A stretch of 64,000 bases of DNA from Hypomyces perniciosus (Eukaryota; Ascomycota; Sordariomycetes; Hypocreales; Hypocreaceae), in the NCBI GenBank assembly GCA_008477525.1, contig SPDT01000002.1, positions 2,232,001-2,296,000 of the forward strand, read 5' to 3'. The position numbers and the translations under genes are program-made. How positions within the stretch are numbered: position 1 is the stretch's first letter; each line of letters opens with the position of its first letter. Positions 35,428 to 47,334 of this stretch are shown in pieces. The notes under the pieces were generated by a model. That model did no database searches and was not told the DNA's origin. It was given only the letters and a program-made list of their open reading frames with translations.

Positions 35428-37422
35428 TTAAATTCGGCCGTAAGGGTTCATTGCGTCCTCATCTGACCATTCATTTGCGTCGGCGTCTTGCATGGACTGA
35501 ATTGCGTTCTAGAGTCAGAAATTTGTCCCCGTTGGATGGAGCATCAGGGACTTACATAGGCATCATAGTTCCGGTTGACGGCATTAGCGTTGGCAGCACC
35601 ATATGCTGCTTGGCTGCCCTGGGTATATGCAGACCTCATGAGACCCGCTTCCGATGCCATGGTCGCAATTTGCTGCCGGTGGGCAACTGTAGGAGGGGGC
35701 CGCTGACGCAGATGGGCGGGCGTTGCTGGCCGAAAAGCCAGTTGGACAGCAAAAGGCGGTTGGGTGGAGGAGTGAACTGGTCGCTGAGGATGAGCCATAG
35801 CTCGTGGTGGAGCCATGACTGCTGCTGGAACCGTGACTGTCGGAGGAGCCACGACTGTGGTTGGAACCATGACTACTGTTGGAGCCATGACTGGTGGGGG
35901 AGTCATAGCTCGTGGTGACATGCGAGCATATTGCAAGATGTCATTTGGTAGCTGGACCCGCGCACGCGGATGCAATGGGGGCGTTGTTCTATAGAGCGGA
36001 GAGCTGGTAGGAGGAGGTTGCAGGTAAGCTGGAGGAGGTTGCAGAGAAGCCGGAGGCGGTTGAGTATTATTCACTCCATGTGAGACTTCTGATGACGGCC
36101 CAGCAGCCACTTCGGAAACACAGCTTCTCTGGACAGAGGAAGCTGGAAGCCTGTGGGTGCGTTCCTGGGATTGCTGCTGGCTGTGCCTGCGAATCCTGTT
36201 TGTCCTCTCCCTGTGCCTTGGAGCTTGTCGACCTTGGGGTTGAGTTTCCCCATCTCGTCGACGGCCACTACCAGGAGCTCTAGGAGGTGTCGCCCTTGCT
36301 CTCTGGTCTTCAGCACACTGCCCGTCAGCTCTCTGGTTTTCAGAACGCTGCTTCTCAGCTCTTTTCCTAATGAGCTCATCCCTAACGTAAGATGTAACCA
36401 TCTCCACTGTCTGGCGGTCCCCTTCAAAACATTTATCTGCTTTGCCACTGCAAATGCCATTCCAAAGGAACAACAGATCTGCTTCGCTGTGGTCGAATTC
36501 TTGATCAGCCGCTTGGGTGGAGGAGCCCTCACCATTGTAGCCGGCTTGTTGGTTATAACGGCGGTCTGCCGAGCCCTGGTCACCAATAGCCGCGGTGTTG
36601 GTAGAAGTACTAGTCTGCCTCGTTGGTCTCCTGCGTAGAGGTCTTTGTCTTTGGGCAAGCCCAGGAGCCCTGAGAGGAGGTCAGTGGTCAGGAACACGAA
36701 TGCCATGGTCACACAGCGAAGGACATACCTGCTGCCCCTTTGTCGTCCGGCGGCCTGGTTGTTTATATAAAAGGCATCCGCATTCCTAATGCGTGGCATC
36801 TGCTCGCCTTCAGGACGGGCAGGCGGCGGCATGGAACGAACGCCTAGATTGCCAAGAAACTCAGCGTCACGGATGACAGGATGGTTGGGATTCAGTAGTG
36901 TAACAGTCGTGGTATGTTCGCGCCTCGGCTCCTGGTTTGTCTGGGCACTTGTCAGCAAATGCATCTGGCAGCTGGTTGTGACTTGATTCGTCACACTCAC
37001 CTCGCTGACAGGGCCCGGATTCTCGCCGCGATCAACCGCATGGTCTGGAGCGCCTTGGTTAGCGTTCTCATGTAGAAGAGTTGACCACCCCTCGCCGTTC
37101 TCTGAATGAGATGGCTCAGAGACACATGATCTGCTATACCGGGCTCGCAGCACCAGATTTTCACGCAGTTGCAGCTCTAGGTTCTCACGCAGCACTTGAC
37201 AGAGTCGCGATTTGAGGTACTTGATACTATAAATGTCGAAACCCCCTCCTTGCCGATGGAATAAGCTTCCCCCACAGTGGGAGGATCAGGAAAAAGTGAG
37301 AACTTACCAGCATTGGTGTGGCCATTGCATTCGGAAGTGGATCCGGCATCCGTGGTTTGAGCGGCAGCCCCTGCGCTGGGCTGGATTTGCTGCTCATCCT
37401 GGTGGGAGTTTGGCGAAGACAT
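35428..37422 (-). CDS. Unknown protein with Leu-rich coil and Pro/Gln-rich C-terminus, about 585 aa, five exons
   Basis: Model: complement(join(35428..35496, 35556..36669, 36729..36940, 37001..37248, 37308..37422)). Introns are 59, 59, 60 and 59 bp. Those at 36670 (GTATGT..CTGAC..CAG) and 35497 (GTAAGT..CAG) are strong; that at 37249 ends in a weaker AAG. The 60-bp intron at 36941-37000 is in frame, so retaining it would add 20 codons. The exons sum to 586 codons. After a Gln/Ser/Ala-rich start comes an amphipathic coil (YSIKYLKSRLCQVLRENLEL, continuing with LRENL). A long hydrophilic Arg/Gln/Glu stretch follows (RKRAEKQRSENQRADGQ), then QPPPA-type repeats and a VMAP/VVAPP-rich segment. It ends in acidic WSDEDAMNPYGRI. 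No family is recognised. The composition suggests a disordered scaffold or nuclear protein. It is divergent from the copper-ATPase gene. Confidence 0.65.
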
Positions 37423-39349
37423 GGTGTTGGATTGAGAGCAAAAGGAATTCTTCGTTCTGAGAGCTGGAGAAGAAATGTACGTGCAGAGGCTGTCTGAAAG
37501 CAAAAAGCGTTGTTGGTTCTGAAAGCAGGAGTAGAAATCTGTGTGGAACGTCTGTGGTAACTCCAAATGTTGTGTCGTAGGGAAGAGGTTCTGGGGGCTT
37601 TTATGAACGGTCTGGTAGATATTCTGAGTGACACTCATCATGTATCGTCGCGGCGACACCGTAAATGGCGATGCTGTGTAACAAGACGGCTTGAGAGGTG
37701 GAGGGGAGCAAACGGAACAGACAGCCATACAATTGGGTGGCTGCAGCTGGTGAGGGCCATCGACAAGGCCTCCCCAGGTCAAAGAGGCAAGCAATGCAGC
37801 ATTGTGTTTCGGCGATATCCCGATTCTTACCGCCATCTCGATGCCCAGAGCCTCGAATGAGGAGAATACGCTCAGCCGAAGAGCGTCTGGGAGTATGGAG
37901 TGTGCGTGTACAGTGTCCTGGTTGCTGTTTGCTGTATGAGACAGCCAGCCGTGCCATCATGACAGAGCTTGGTGCTGCTGCTCAGAAACGCGCGCGTGTG
38001 GGTGGGTGGAGAATGAGGCTTGTTTTGCTTCCATACGGATTGCTTCGTCTTCGGACATGGCGTGATTTCTCCAGGCCCTTGCTGCAGGCCACTATTTGGA
38101 TTTGTCTTGTCACGCAAGTCCTGTCAAATCTAGTAGTAGGAGTAGGAATGTGGGAGGCGTCGGGTGCGCCACTTGCATATGGAAGAAGCAAAACGGAATG
38201 CGGCCCATGAAGAAGATGCTGCACTTGGCGAGGGGTGGTCGATGCACATTGATCCTTCATCACAAACCAACCTCGACGAGGATGGAGAGTCTCGTCCGCC
38301 TGCCAAGCATCGTGATGCTGCATGTGGCGGCTGTTCTCCTCACGGGAAATACCCCTGTCTGCCGCGTCGAAGCTCTGCCCACCTCTTCAAAAAGGCCCTC
38401 AAAATGCGCCGTCCTCGTTCGGCAGCGAATCGCAGGCTACCAAATATATGATGAGGTGCGTCTTAGACAAGAGCTGATCGACCACAGCTTCACCATGTTC
38501 AGCGACGTGCGTTCTGGCCGGTCTGCATGCCGAGACTTTGAGCAAACACGGAGATCCCGCGGTCACAATCAGACGACTGGCCCTTGTCTTGGCTCGGATC
38601 TTTCGGCCAGTCATGAAATGGTACCTCGTACCCACTGCTATCAATCGAATCAAATTACGAGTACTCCGTATATCCGATCTCCATCCCCAGGCACTATGGA
38701 TCACTGATTCGCAAGGATCGGGGCAGTCCGAGAGGTGTTTGAGGCTTGGGGGCGAAGCCAGAAACCAATGTCTCACATCGTGTCTTTGAGGACAAGACAA
38801 GGCTCTGAGATGTACCTAGTCAATCAATGTACGAAGTACTCGTACGTAGAGCAGTAGTAGCAGTATGCACCATGTATGCTGTATGCATGTCGAGCAAATT
38901 TTAGCAAATGCGCTGCAGACACAGAGTGTCATTATTGGTGGATCGTAATCTAGGCACGAATCGCACACGCAAGGTTCGGCACGAGTTCATCGGATCAAAC
39001 CCACTGACTGGCCTCGGAACGACGGGTACTCATCACTTATGCTTATCACGGGTGTGTTTGACCTGAAAGCTAGGGATGATGTTGCTACTAGTGAACTCAA
39101 CTCAACTCGTATGAAGTAATACTCCGTAGCAGGGTTTGAATGGCTTGATATTACGAAGCAATTAATTGGAAATGGATTCACGGATCTTCTTGGAACCGGC
39201 CCGAACCCCGCTCGTAGCATTCTCATACTTCATACCGCGCGCGTCTTACCCACACTCCAAGTCTCACTCAACTCACTCATAATATCTCAACCAAACATCG
39301 GAACATACGAGACACTGAAAGCTCCACCCAGACAAACGTCCTGGCAAGC
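37423..39349. other. 1.9-kb divergent intergenic region
   Basis: It lies between the minus-strand Pro/Gln-rich gene and the plus-strand copper ATPase, so it should hold both promoters. Overlapping frames of up to 203 codons exist on both strands but lack domains, good starts or splice structure. TACTCCGTA occurs at 38662-38670 and 39120-39128. Confidence 0.4.
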
Positions 39350-42300
39350 ATGACGCCCTCCTGCTGCCAACAGCCAGCGCCACCGCCAGCCGAGCCTGAA
39401 CAGGCTCTGTCATCCCCTGTCGGCTTGGGCGACGAGACAACAAACAGCTGCTGCGAGAACACGGATGAGAATGTGAGGGGTTGTCATGATCGGATGCGGA
39501 ACGGTGATGTCGGAAGCCCAGCAGGCCAAGGCAAGGAAGACTCCAATATTGGAGGGGGCTGCTGTGGGGACGACGCCGGATGCCGGGGTGAGAGCCGCGA
39601 CTCCATCAACGCAGCTCTGAACCAATGTCTTGATGGCTGCTGCCAGGACACGGCTGGCCCTGGTTCTGGAATAAGCAAAAGAGCTGGCGACGATATCGCC
39701 TCTGTTGCTGTGTCTTGCATGCAGGACGCCTCTCAGACAATGCCAACACAATGTTTGCCCAACGGAGATGACGGCATTGGGTCGGCTTCTTCCAAGGCAG
39801 CAGTGTGTACGAAAGGCCGCTGTGGTGATATGACTCCACCCCGGTGTTCAGCCATCAAACAGGACGGCTCTGATGTATCCGATTGCTGTCGTGGCAAGGT
39901 TTCCCCTTGTTGCGATGCGTCTTGTCTTGACCGAGTGGCACTTCGTGAATGCGAGGCAGGTTCCTATGCTGGGGAGTCGTCAAAGTGTAGGTTGATTGGA
40001 CATGAAGCGTCTTCTCCCATCGGGATCTTGGGGCTGATGCACGTCTAGGTACCGCTACCTCTCGCTCCGACTCCATGTCAGGATGGTCTGGCCCTGCAAA
40101 ACGTATTGCGTGTGATCGCCATCGCCGCACAACGTGTGAGCGATATGGTGCCACCCTAGAGGCCATTGGCTGCATTTGTCGTGTTCTCCTCTCGCTTGGA
40201 ATGGAATCATGCTGTGAGACCCCAAAGCGCTCACTTGATAGAAAGGGATGCTCCAAGAAAGCATCGGGTAGATTCCTTCGAAGCATCCCGGATTCGTGTT
40301 GCACTAGTGGCGCATCTCCAAGGCAGTCATCTACTGCGATCAATGTCGCCCTTCAGAAAAGGGCCAGTACCAAACGGGGAGAATCGGGATGCTCTGGCGG
40401 TTCATGCTGCAAACCCTCTAAACCCAAGCCCATGGTAAACACTTGCGCTGATGCTTGTTGTACCGCCATTGGAGAGGCCAAAGTCGTAGATGACACAGAG
40501 AAGGCTCCAATCGCCAAGGCACGGGATATTGAGAAACAGGCTGCCGGTCATGAACATGTTGTTCTCTGTATATCCGGCATGACCTGTACTGGCTGTGAGA
40601 CGAAGCTCAATCGAACACTCGGAACTGTGGCTGGTGTCAAGAACCTGAAAACCAGCCTTATTCTGTCGCGAGCTGAGTTCGATGTTGACCTGCAACTCAC
40701 CCTTGTAGGTGATGTTATGAAGCACTTGGAACGTACAACTGAGTTCAAGTGTGAGAGGATCACCAACAATGGATCCAGCATCGACATTATCCTACGTGAC
40801 GACCCAGCTCACCTCATCAATCAGCCCTGGGCGGCTGGAGTTGTAGATATGTCACTTGTCGATAGAGATGTTGTTCGTGTTACCTTTGATCCGAAGAGTG
40901 TCGGAGCTCGAGATCTCATGGAGAAGCATTGGGAACAATCCGCGAAGCTTGCTCCCATCCGTGGCGACCCTTCTCTCGAAGCTGGAAGCAAGCACGTTCG
41001 CCATGTCGGATACATGACTCTCTTATCTACGTTTCTGACAATTCCTGTGTTGGTCATGGCTTGGGCCCCGATTCCCAAACGTGAAGTTGCGTATAGCTCC
41101 GCATCGCTGGCCTTGGCTACCATCGTCCAAGTATTCGTCGCGGGGCCGTTTTATCCCAAGGCTCTTAAGGCTCTTGTCTTTAGCAGGGTCATTGAAATGG
41201 ATCTACTCATTGTCCTAAGTACCAGTGCGGCTTTCATATTTTCTGTTGTCTCATTTGGGCTTCTGGTGGCAGGGAATTCCCTCTTGACTGGTCAGTTTTT
41301 TCGAGACCAGTACCCTTCTGGTCACTCTGATCATGGTAGGGCGATATGTAGCAGCACTTGCGCGCCAAAAAGCAGTCGAGTCCATTTCTCTTCGATCCCT
41401 CCAGACGCAGACTGCTCTTCTTGTAGATGACATCACCTCAGAGGTACGGGAGATTGACGCCCGGCTTCTTCAATACGGCGACTCTTTTAAGGTTCTTCCT
41501 GAAACAAGAATTCCAACCGATGGAACTGTAATCACAGGGTCGTCAGAAGTTGATGAGTCAATGATTACTGGAGAGTCGCTCCCGGTTGAGAAACACATCA
41601 AATCATCCGTCATTGCAGGAACCATCAACGGCTCCGGGACCTTGGTTGTTCGTCTCACACGGCTTCCTGGCGAAAATACCATCAACACTATTGTTGCCAT
41701 GGTCAACGAAGCAAAGTTATCCAAGCCAAAGATGCAGGACCTAGCAGATCGTGTGGCCTCGTACTTTGTGCCAACCATTATCGCTCTGACAATCATCACT
41801 TTCATCATCTGGATCGCCATTGGGATCTCCATCCGTGGCAAGACTGGTCCGGATGCCGCTGTTCAGGCACTCACCTATGCCATTACGGTCCTGATCGTAT
41901 CTTGTCCCTGTGCCATTGGCCTTGCTGTACCAATGGTTGTCGTAATCGCCAGCGGCGTAGCAGCAGAACGAGGCGTCATCTTCAAGTCAGCAGATGCGAT
42001 TGAAGTGGCCTATAAAGCATCACATGTAGTTTTCGACAAGACAGGAACTCTGACCAAAGGAATGCTCGCCGTCACCGAGGACCACTACCTAGGGAATGGC
42101 GATGTTCCGCTCTCGCTCCTGTTGGGTTTGATTGGCGATAGCCGGCACCCAGTCTCTGTGGCCGTAGCAAATCATCTGAGGAGCAAGGCAGTCGGACAGT
42201 CGGCTGTATCGGGGACAAGAAGTTTGACTGGTCGAGGACTGGAGGCCGAAGTGGCTGGCCAAATGTTGCGAGCCGGTAACTCGCGCTGGCTAGGCTTGTC

Positions 42301-42961
42301 TTCGCATGCTCTCGTTGATCCACTACTGGCGCGAGGCTTCACGGTGTTCTGTTTCGCCATTGATGATACACTTGTTGCAGTGTATGGCCTCGAAGACTCA
42401 CTCCGGGATGAAGCACGACATGTGACCCAATTCCTACAGAGCCACGGCGTTTCTGTTCATATTGTTTCTGGCGATGAAAACGGTGCTGTTCAAAGAGTGG
42501 CAACAAAACTTGGAATCCCCGGAAATAATATTCGTGCTCATAGCTCCCCCTCCGATAAGCAAGTCTACATCAAAAGCCTACTTGCTGATGCTTCAAATGG
42601 CAATAAGCCGGTTGTTATCTTTTGTGGTGACGGCACCAACGATGCCGTAGCCCTCGCGCAGGCAACTATCGGCGTGCACATGAACCAAGGGAGCGACGTT
42701 GCGCAATCCGCAGCAGACGTGGTCCTCATGCGGCCTGATCTCTCTGGAATCCTCACCATGATGAATGCCAGCAAGCAGTCGGTGCGGCGTATCAAGTTCA
42801 ACTTTGCATGGAGCTTCGTATACAACACGTTTGCTATACTTCTTGCCGCAGGCGCATTTGTGAAAGCCAGAATTCCACCGGAATTCGGGGGACTAGGCGA
42901 GCTGGTCAGCGTCCTGCCTGTTATCATCGCTGCAGTTCTTTTGCGATGGTCCAAGATCTAA
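39350..42961 (+). pseudogene. crpA: CrpA-like copper-exporting P1B-type ATPase, with a one-base frameshift
   Basis: Model: join(39350..39986, 40049..42961) with a 62-bp intron (GTAGGT..CTAG). The N-terminal third is a Cys-rich metal-binding region with about ten CC pairs (PSCCQQ, NSCCEN, GGCCGD, SDCCRG). One heavy-metal-associated domain follows (GMTCTGC, coding near 40575-40600), then the eight-helix ATPase core. Core motifs are TGESLPVEK, the metal site SCPCAIGLAVP, phosphorylation site DKTGTLTKG, DSRHPVSVAV and hinge GDGTNDAVAL. This architecture is that of fungal CrpA, which pumps excess copper out of the cytosol. In the run of six T at 41296-41301 the frame shifts by one: upstream reads to LLTGQF, downstream resumes FETSTLLVTLIMVGRYV. 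Removing one T gives 1183 codons. This is either a true lesion or a homopolymer error. It is convergent with the ankyrin gene. Confidence 0.85.
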
Positions 42962-43562
42962 CTGATACAGGCCAGCTCGATAAGGCCGGCGATGAGTTGC
43001 GTCTACGTTGTGCTATTTTGCGAGTCTCGTGGCTTACCATCATATGCTGGGGTTTGTGTCAGCCTGTGTAGTATCCAGCTCTTCAGTAGGAGGGCCCACT
43101 CTACACGCTGAACTCTGGCATACCGTCTCGTTCTGCTGTAGTGGTTACCCAGCCACTACCTCTTTTAACATGTAATTGCAGCCCTTGGCTGATGTGTTTC
43201 TCTATCTTTGTATATGGGCATTATCGGCCTCCTGCGCCTTGTTTCGTTCCAGGAACTTTTACGTGCTGTCATGCAACGCCCAAGAAGCATACTCGATCTT
43301 TACTTTCACTGGCCATAGGGTAGCAATTTTTATGAACTCTTGGCATATTCTATTGTCGTACTTCGAATTCTAAGAAGTGTTCCTCCTCTCCAGAAATTCT
43401 TTCTCTGCTTCTGCCTACTAACGCCTTCCAAACACGATGTCTCTATTGGCCGTCAACAACTGGCAAAGCCTGGGTGTGGATGTTTGCTGCATCTTGATTG
43501 TGCGATTTAGATCGAGCTTCGCTACCTGTCCCGTTCTTGGGTGAGTTCCTCTCGTGTTCGTT
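42962..43562. other. Intergenic region between two convergent genes
   Basis: It should hold the 3' UTRs of the copper ATPase and the ankyrin gene. No coding sequence is supported. Confidence 0.5.
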
Positions 43563-44357
43563 CTACTTCGCTGAGGCCTTTTTCTTGGCTCGTTTAATCC
43601 GCTCCTGCAAACCGGGATCCTCCTTTTCCTTGAGCTTGGCGCTTAGCAAAATAGCCGCAAGGCCGCGCTGTTCAGCCAATTCCAACGCCGTCTTACCGTC
43701 AGCACCCCTTACGAACACGTCGGTTTCCCATCTCTTTAGGAGTGTCTTTGCAATGTCAATGTGGCCGTTGCGTACGGCTGATAGCAGAGGTGTGTCGCCG
43801 GCATTGCTGACGTTATTGTGATCAACCTCACGCATCACCGTGAGCTGTGCTACGATTGCTTTGTGGCCGTTCTTCACAGCAACCGACAAGGGCGTTTCGC
43901 CTGAGCTGTCCTTTTCGTCCGGCATGATTATCTTGTCAGCTAACAACAACTTCAATATCTCACCAAAGTTGCGCTCTGCGGCTAGATGCAGGGGTGATTG
44001 CCTGAGCCTATCCGCCAAATTGGGGTCGGCTTTGGCACACAGCAGAGCCTTAACCACCTCGAGGTGTCCACCTCTGGTGGCGAGATGCAGTGGGGTCCGT
44101 CCATGTCTGTCAATGAGGTCAACGATGATTCCCTTTGCAGAGAGGAGCTCATCTACAATGCCGAGATTGCCCTTCTCGGCTGCGATGGAGAGCGCTGACT
44201 TCCAATCAACTAGAGGGCTGGTCAGATTGCAATCAATACCCTTTTTCGTCAGAAGCGCTTTAATCATTTCCTGGTATCCGCGGTCTGCTGCGTAGATCAG
44301 AAGGGGTTTCCCGTTAGGGCGACGCATCTCGTTTATTGACTCTTTTTTGTTCGACAT
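43563..44357 (-). CDS. Ankyrin-repeat protein, 264 aa, single exon
   Basis: The frame is uninterrupted and the protein is almost entirely ankyrin repeats, about seven of them. Clear units include GKPLLIYAADRGYQEMIKAL, GRTPLHLATRGGHLEVVKAL, QSPLHLAAERNFGEILKLLL, GETPLSVAVKNGHKAIVAQL and NAGDTPLLSAVRNGHIDIA. The last, GKTALELAEQRGLAAILL, caps the stack. It ends in a Lys-rich tail (RIKRAKKKASAK) that could be a nuclear signal or nucleic-acid contact. No enzymatic or membrane domain accompanies the repeats. Ankyrin stacks are protein-protein interaction scaffolds; the partner is unknown. The ATG at 44357 is the first in frame and is followed at once by a polar segment and the first repeat, so the gene looks complete. 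Confidence 0.9.
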   Translation of the reverse strand: MSNKKESINEMRRPNGKPLLIYAADRGYQEMIKALLTKKGIDCNLTSPLVDWKSALSIAAEKGNLGIVDELLSAKGIIVDLIDRHGRTPLHLATRGGHLEVVKALLCAKADPNLADRLRQSPLHLAAERNFGEILKLLLADKIIMPDEKDSSGETPLSVAVKNGHKAIVAQLTVMREVDHNNVSNAGDTPLLSAVRNGHIDIAKTLLKRWETDVFVRGADGKTALELAEQRGLAAILLSAKLKEKEDPGLQERIKRAKKKASAK

Positions 44358-45816
44358 CTTGAAGGTGTAACAGTAGCAATAGGCTCTTGGAGAAGGATAT
44401 ATGGGGGATATACTGTACCCTACTCAGGTTTTGATTTTGTGTATATTTCCCGGCATTAGTCGAGTAAATGGTGGTGAAATGGGCAAGTCTACAGTTGAGT
44501 GTATATGCGACTGTGTCTGTGTGGTGACTAGTAGATTCGAACCATCATTTCGTCCCGAGGGCTTCATTTAATACCCATATGAAGTGCAGAAGAGTTGATC
44601 GTTCAAGCAACAATCGTGGTGTTGAGGACCTGTTCATGCATTGGTGATGAAGCACTTTGACGTTTTTTTTGGGGTATCCATCGTGAACAAAGCCACCGGA
44701 AATCGATTCCTTTTATATGAGTAGTGAACATTCAATTAGAAGATGATTGTGAACACCTGGCGCTCTCGAAATGCCTTCTTTGCTGTCCCTGTCCCAATGC
44801 CAAAGCCAAACCACACTGCGTAGAAATGCCATGCCTCTCATGCACAATGTATAAGTATGCTAGAACACTGGTAATCCCTCACTATCCAGCATATCTTTCC
44901 CTGTACAATAACCAATGCAAAATGGTTGTAATTTCTTGGTCGCTGCTACTCCAGGCCGTGTGCTCACTCACGCGTTGGAAAATTGGTCGCCTTGATGGCG
45001 GCATCGGTCTTGCGCTCAAGAGGATCCACTCCCCCAATGGCTGAAGCAGCTTGTGTGGATTGTGTCTCTGTTTGCTCCCAGTCAATAGACCGTCTTTACG
45101 ACTCCCACAGACCACATCTGTTCTCATTGCAAAGACTGGCCTAGTCCTCCCCGTTCCACGTCAGGCATGCTGATCTACGTATCCAAGCTCACCCAGGGTC
45201 GGCATCTCTAGACTTCGCATCTAATACCGTATTTAGTGATGAAGTGGACATTGAGGGAACGCTAGGAAGTGGAAGCGGCGGGGGGGGGCTAGAACTGTGG
45301 ACTGGACTGAGCCGCTCCGCGATGGCCCGGCAGATACACACGTGGGGTGATGCCTCTCGGAGGAGACTCGCCTCGGAGCGAGCGTGTTTATGTTTGTGTG
45401 TGTGGGCATCTTCCGATGTGGCAAGGATTCCGATATGACAGGGGTTCTGATGTGACAGGGGAGTGGATGTCTAGGGTGTGTCTCCTCCGGTGTGGCAGGG
45501 GGTGGTAGTAGTATTACCAGGCTGTGATGTGATAGATGTGATTCACCTCTCCCCCCTGTCTCTTCTTCTTCCCCATCATTTGTCAAAGTTTGGTGGAAGC
45601 TCCGATCCCCGCCTGGAGATACTGCGTGTATCCAGCCAATGCAAGTCACCCAATAAGCGCCCATTTGTTCTTCTGTCTACGAGTACAAGAGTCGATGGGT
45701 TGTGACGACTCCCCTCCTCTTCTGCACTCTCCTCTTTGTTCTCTACTCTTTGTTCTCTACTCTTTGTTCTTTGCTTTCTGCACTTTACAATCTGCACTCT
45801 GCGATCTGCTCCAAAC
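44358..45816. other. Non-coding interval; pyrimidine-rich leader before the next gene
   Basis: I see no supported gene. From about 45728 to 45812 there are imperfect repeats of CTCTTTGTTCTCTA and TCTGCACTCT, probably the CT-rich promoter or 5' leader of the gene at 45817. Confidence 0.45.
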
Positions 45817-46908
45817 ATGGACAATCCTCCATCACCACCTGTGCCTGAGCGCACAGAAGAGCTGCCTCTGCGCATGGCGAAGCCCAAGCCAACCACACGG
45901 ACCGCGCTCCCGAGCTCCAGAGCCAGCCGCCGCAAGACATCAACCTCTTCAACCTCTTCAAGCGCTTCAGGCGCTTCAGGCGCTTCAACCGCCCCAAAAG
46001 CATCAAAGTCCAAGCGCAAATCATCCAGCCGTGAAACTTCCAAAGTAAAGCCACTCGACTTTGTCAGGGAAGAGTACCATGCCCAAGATCAAGAGACCTT
46101 TTGTCGCGAGGTGGCTGTTTGGACTGCCATGGAAGATCTTAAAGATGAGCTATACTGGCACGCTCCCCAGCTTATCGGTGCCAATGCAACCGCTCGATCC
46201 TACGTCACCGAATATCCAGCGATGCAGCTCCATCCCCTCAATCAGCCCCTGGACTTCCCCCCCATCACTGTCCCAGGCCTCTCCCTCTTGCGGGCAAAGC
46301 TTCGAAAGTATGTCGATCTCATGTACGACAATGGCATCGGGTATCAAGTAAGCCCCGATTCCGTCTATCTGGCCAGCTCGCGAGTCTTTATCGGTTGGGA
46401 ACTCTTCCTTGGAGGTGTGGTCTTTTCCGACTTTTGCGAGACTTCAAAGCGAACCGAACCAGATTGGTGTGCCAAGAGGGAAAGGCAGTACAATGCCATG
46501 CAACTCATGTTCAACTTTCTTGAGCCGCAGCTTATTCGTAGCGAGGCCGAGCAGGACATGGAGAAAGCAAACCATTTGCTTTTCTCGGCACGTTTCATGA
46601 TGCAGGAACAACACGTGGCTATGAAGCACACGCAGAGGAGGATGAACGAAGCGGAAGCTAGGTTGCAAGCCGCGTATTCCAATTTTGTGGAAAACTATCG
46701 GGAGATGAAGAGTGGAGATGGTGTCATCGAGAGGGCACACAATTATCTGCAGAAGGGACTTGGTAAAAGGCGGAACGCTGAGTATAAGATGAAGGCTGCT
46801 GAGGATCTTGAGAAGAAAGCGACCAGAGCTTATTCAACTCTGCAGGATGATGTTCCTCTTGAGCGCAAGGCCGATGGTTGTTCGAAAACGTGGATTGTCC
46901 TTGACTAA
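45817..46908 (+). CDS. Coiled-coil protein of unknown function, 363 aa, single exon
   Basis: I chose ATG 45817 (MDNPPSPPVPE) because upstream in-frame codons lie in the CT-rich leader and start only at a TTG. The first 70 residues are basic and low-complexity, with a Ser/Ala/Gly run (TSTSSTSSSASGASGAS) and KSKRKSSS. A folded-looking middle region follows, with YWHAPQLIG, then VPGLSLLRAKLRKYVDLMYD and FIGWELFLGGVVFSDF. The C-terminal 150 residues are helical and charged (EAEQDMEKANHLLFSARFMM; RRMNEAEARLQAAYSNF), probably a coiled coil. No family is recognised. A decayed copy lies directly downstream in the same orientation, so the gene was tandemly duplicated. The Ser/Ala run coincides with CTTCAGGCG-type DNA repeats around 45940-45990. 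Confidence 0.8.
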   Translation: MDNPPSPPVPERTEELPLRMAKPKPTTRTALPSSRASRRKTSTSSTSSSASGASGASTAPKASKSKRKSSSRETSKVKPLDFVREEYHAQDQETFCREVAVWTAMEDLKDELYWHAPQLIGANATARSYVTEYPAMQLHPLNQPLDFPPITVPGLSLLRAKLRKYVDLMYDNGIGYQVSPDSVYLASSRVFIGWELFLGGVVFSDFCETSKRTEPDWCAKRERQYNAMQLMFNFLEPQLIRSEAEQDMEKANHLLFSARFMMQEQHVAMKHTQRRMNEAEARLQAAYSNFVENYREMKSGDGVIERAHNYLQKGLGKRRNAEYKMKAAEDLEKKATRAYSTLQDDVPLERKADGCSKTWIVLD

Positions 46909-47334
46909 GTTGGCTTGGGCACATAGCTTTGCTGTGCAGTGTGGTTTGACGTTACGATGATGCTTATGTTATGTTACGATGCTTGGTTATGTTTACAATT
47001 CTTATGTCGGTTATGTTTGCAATGCTTGCTTGTAGCTGTGCCCACGAGTTGGTATGATATGACTCTGTCCCAGGAACCGCATGTTCATTGTTGTGATCGA
47101 TCTTCTGAATCAGCCTGTTCCACGCCACCTGGGTAGCTTATTTCTTGCTTTTTTTTTAAAAAAAATAGTGTGCGGACCCTTTTCACCACTCTAGAACTCT
47201 GCACACCACCATCAAAATAACCAAAGAACAACAAAACCCAACACGCGCAACAACAGCAATCACGAGCCCTCTAACTTTTGCCCTTACTCTTCTTTTCTGT
47301 TCTTTGGTCCTTGGTCCCTGCTCATTACTCCAAA

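Noticed and set aside
36071..37195. Reading 37195-36071 as one single-exon 374-aa protein
   Set aside because: The part after the GTATGT donor at 36728 is hydrophobic intron plus a wrong frame; splicing at 36670-36728 connects to the Gln/Pro-rich frame.
38096..38707. 203-codon plus-strand frame in the divergent intergenic region
   Set aside because: It begins at a non-ATG codon, has no domain, and overlaps equally good frames on the other strand.
41333..42961. A separate second ATPase gene starting at 41333
   Set aside because: It begins mid-helix and lacks the metal-binding N-terminus; it is the downstream part of the frameshifted copper ATPase.
44525..44560. GATTCGAACC looked like a tRNA T-loop on the minus strand
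   Set aside because: The flanking bases do not form the T stem and no cloverleaf fits.
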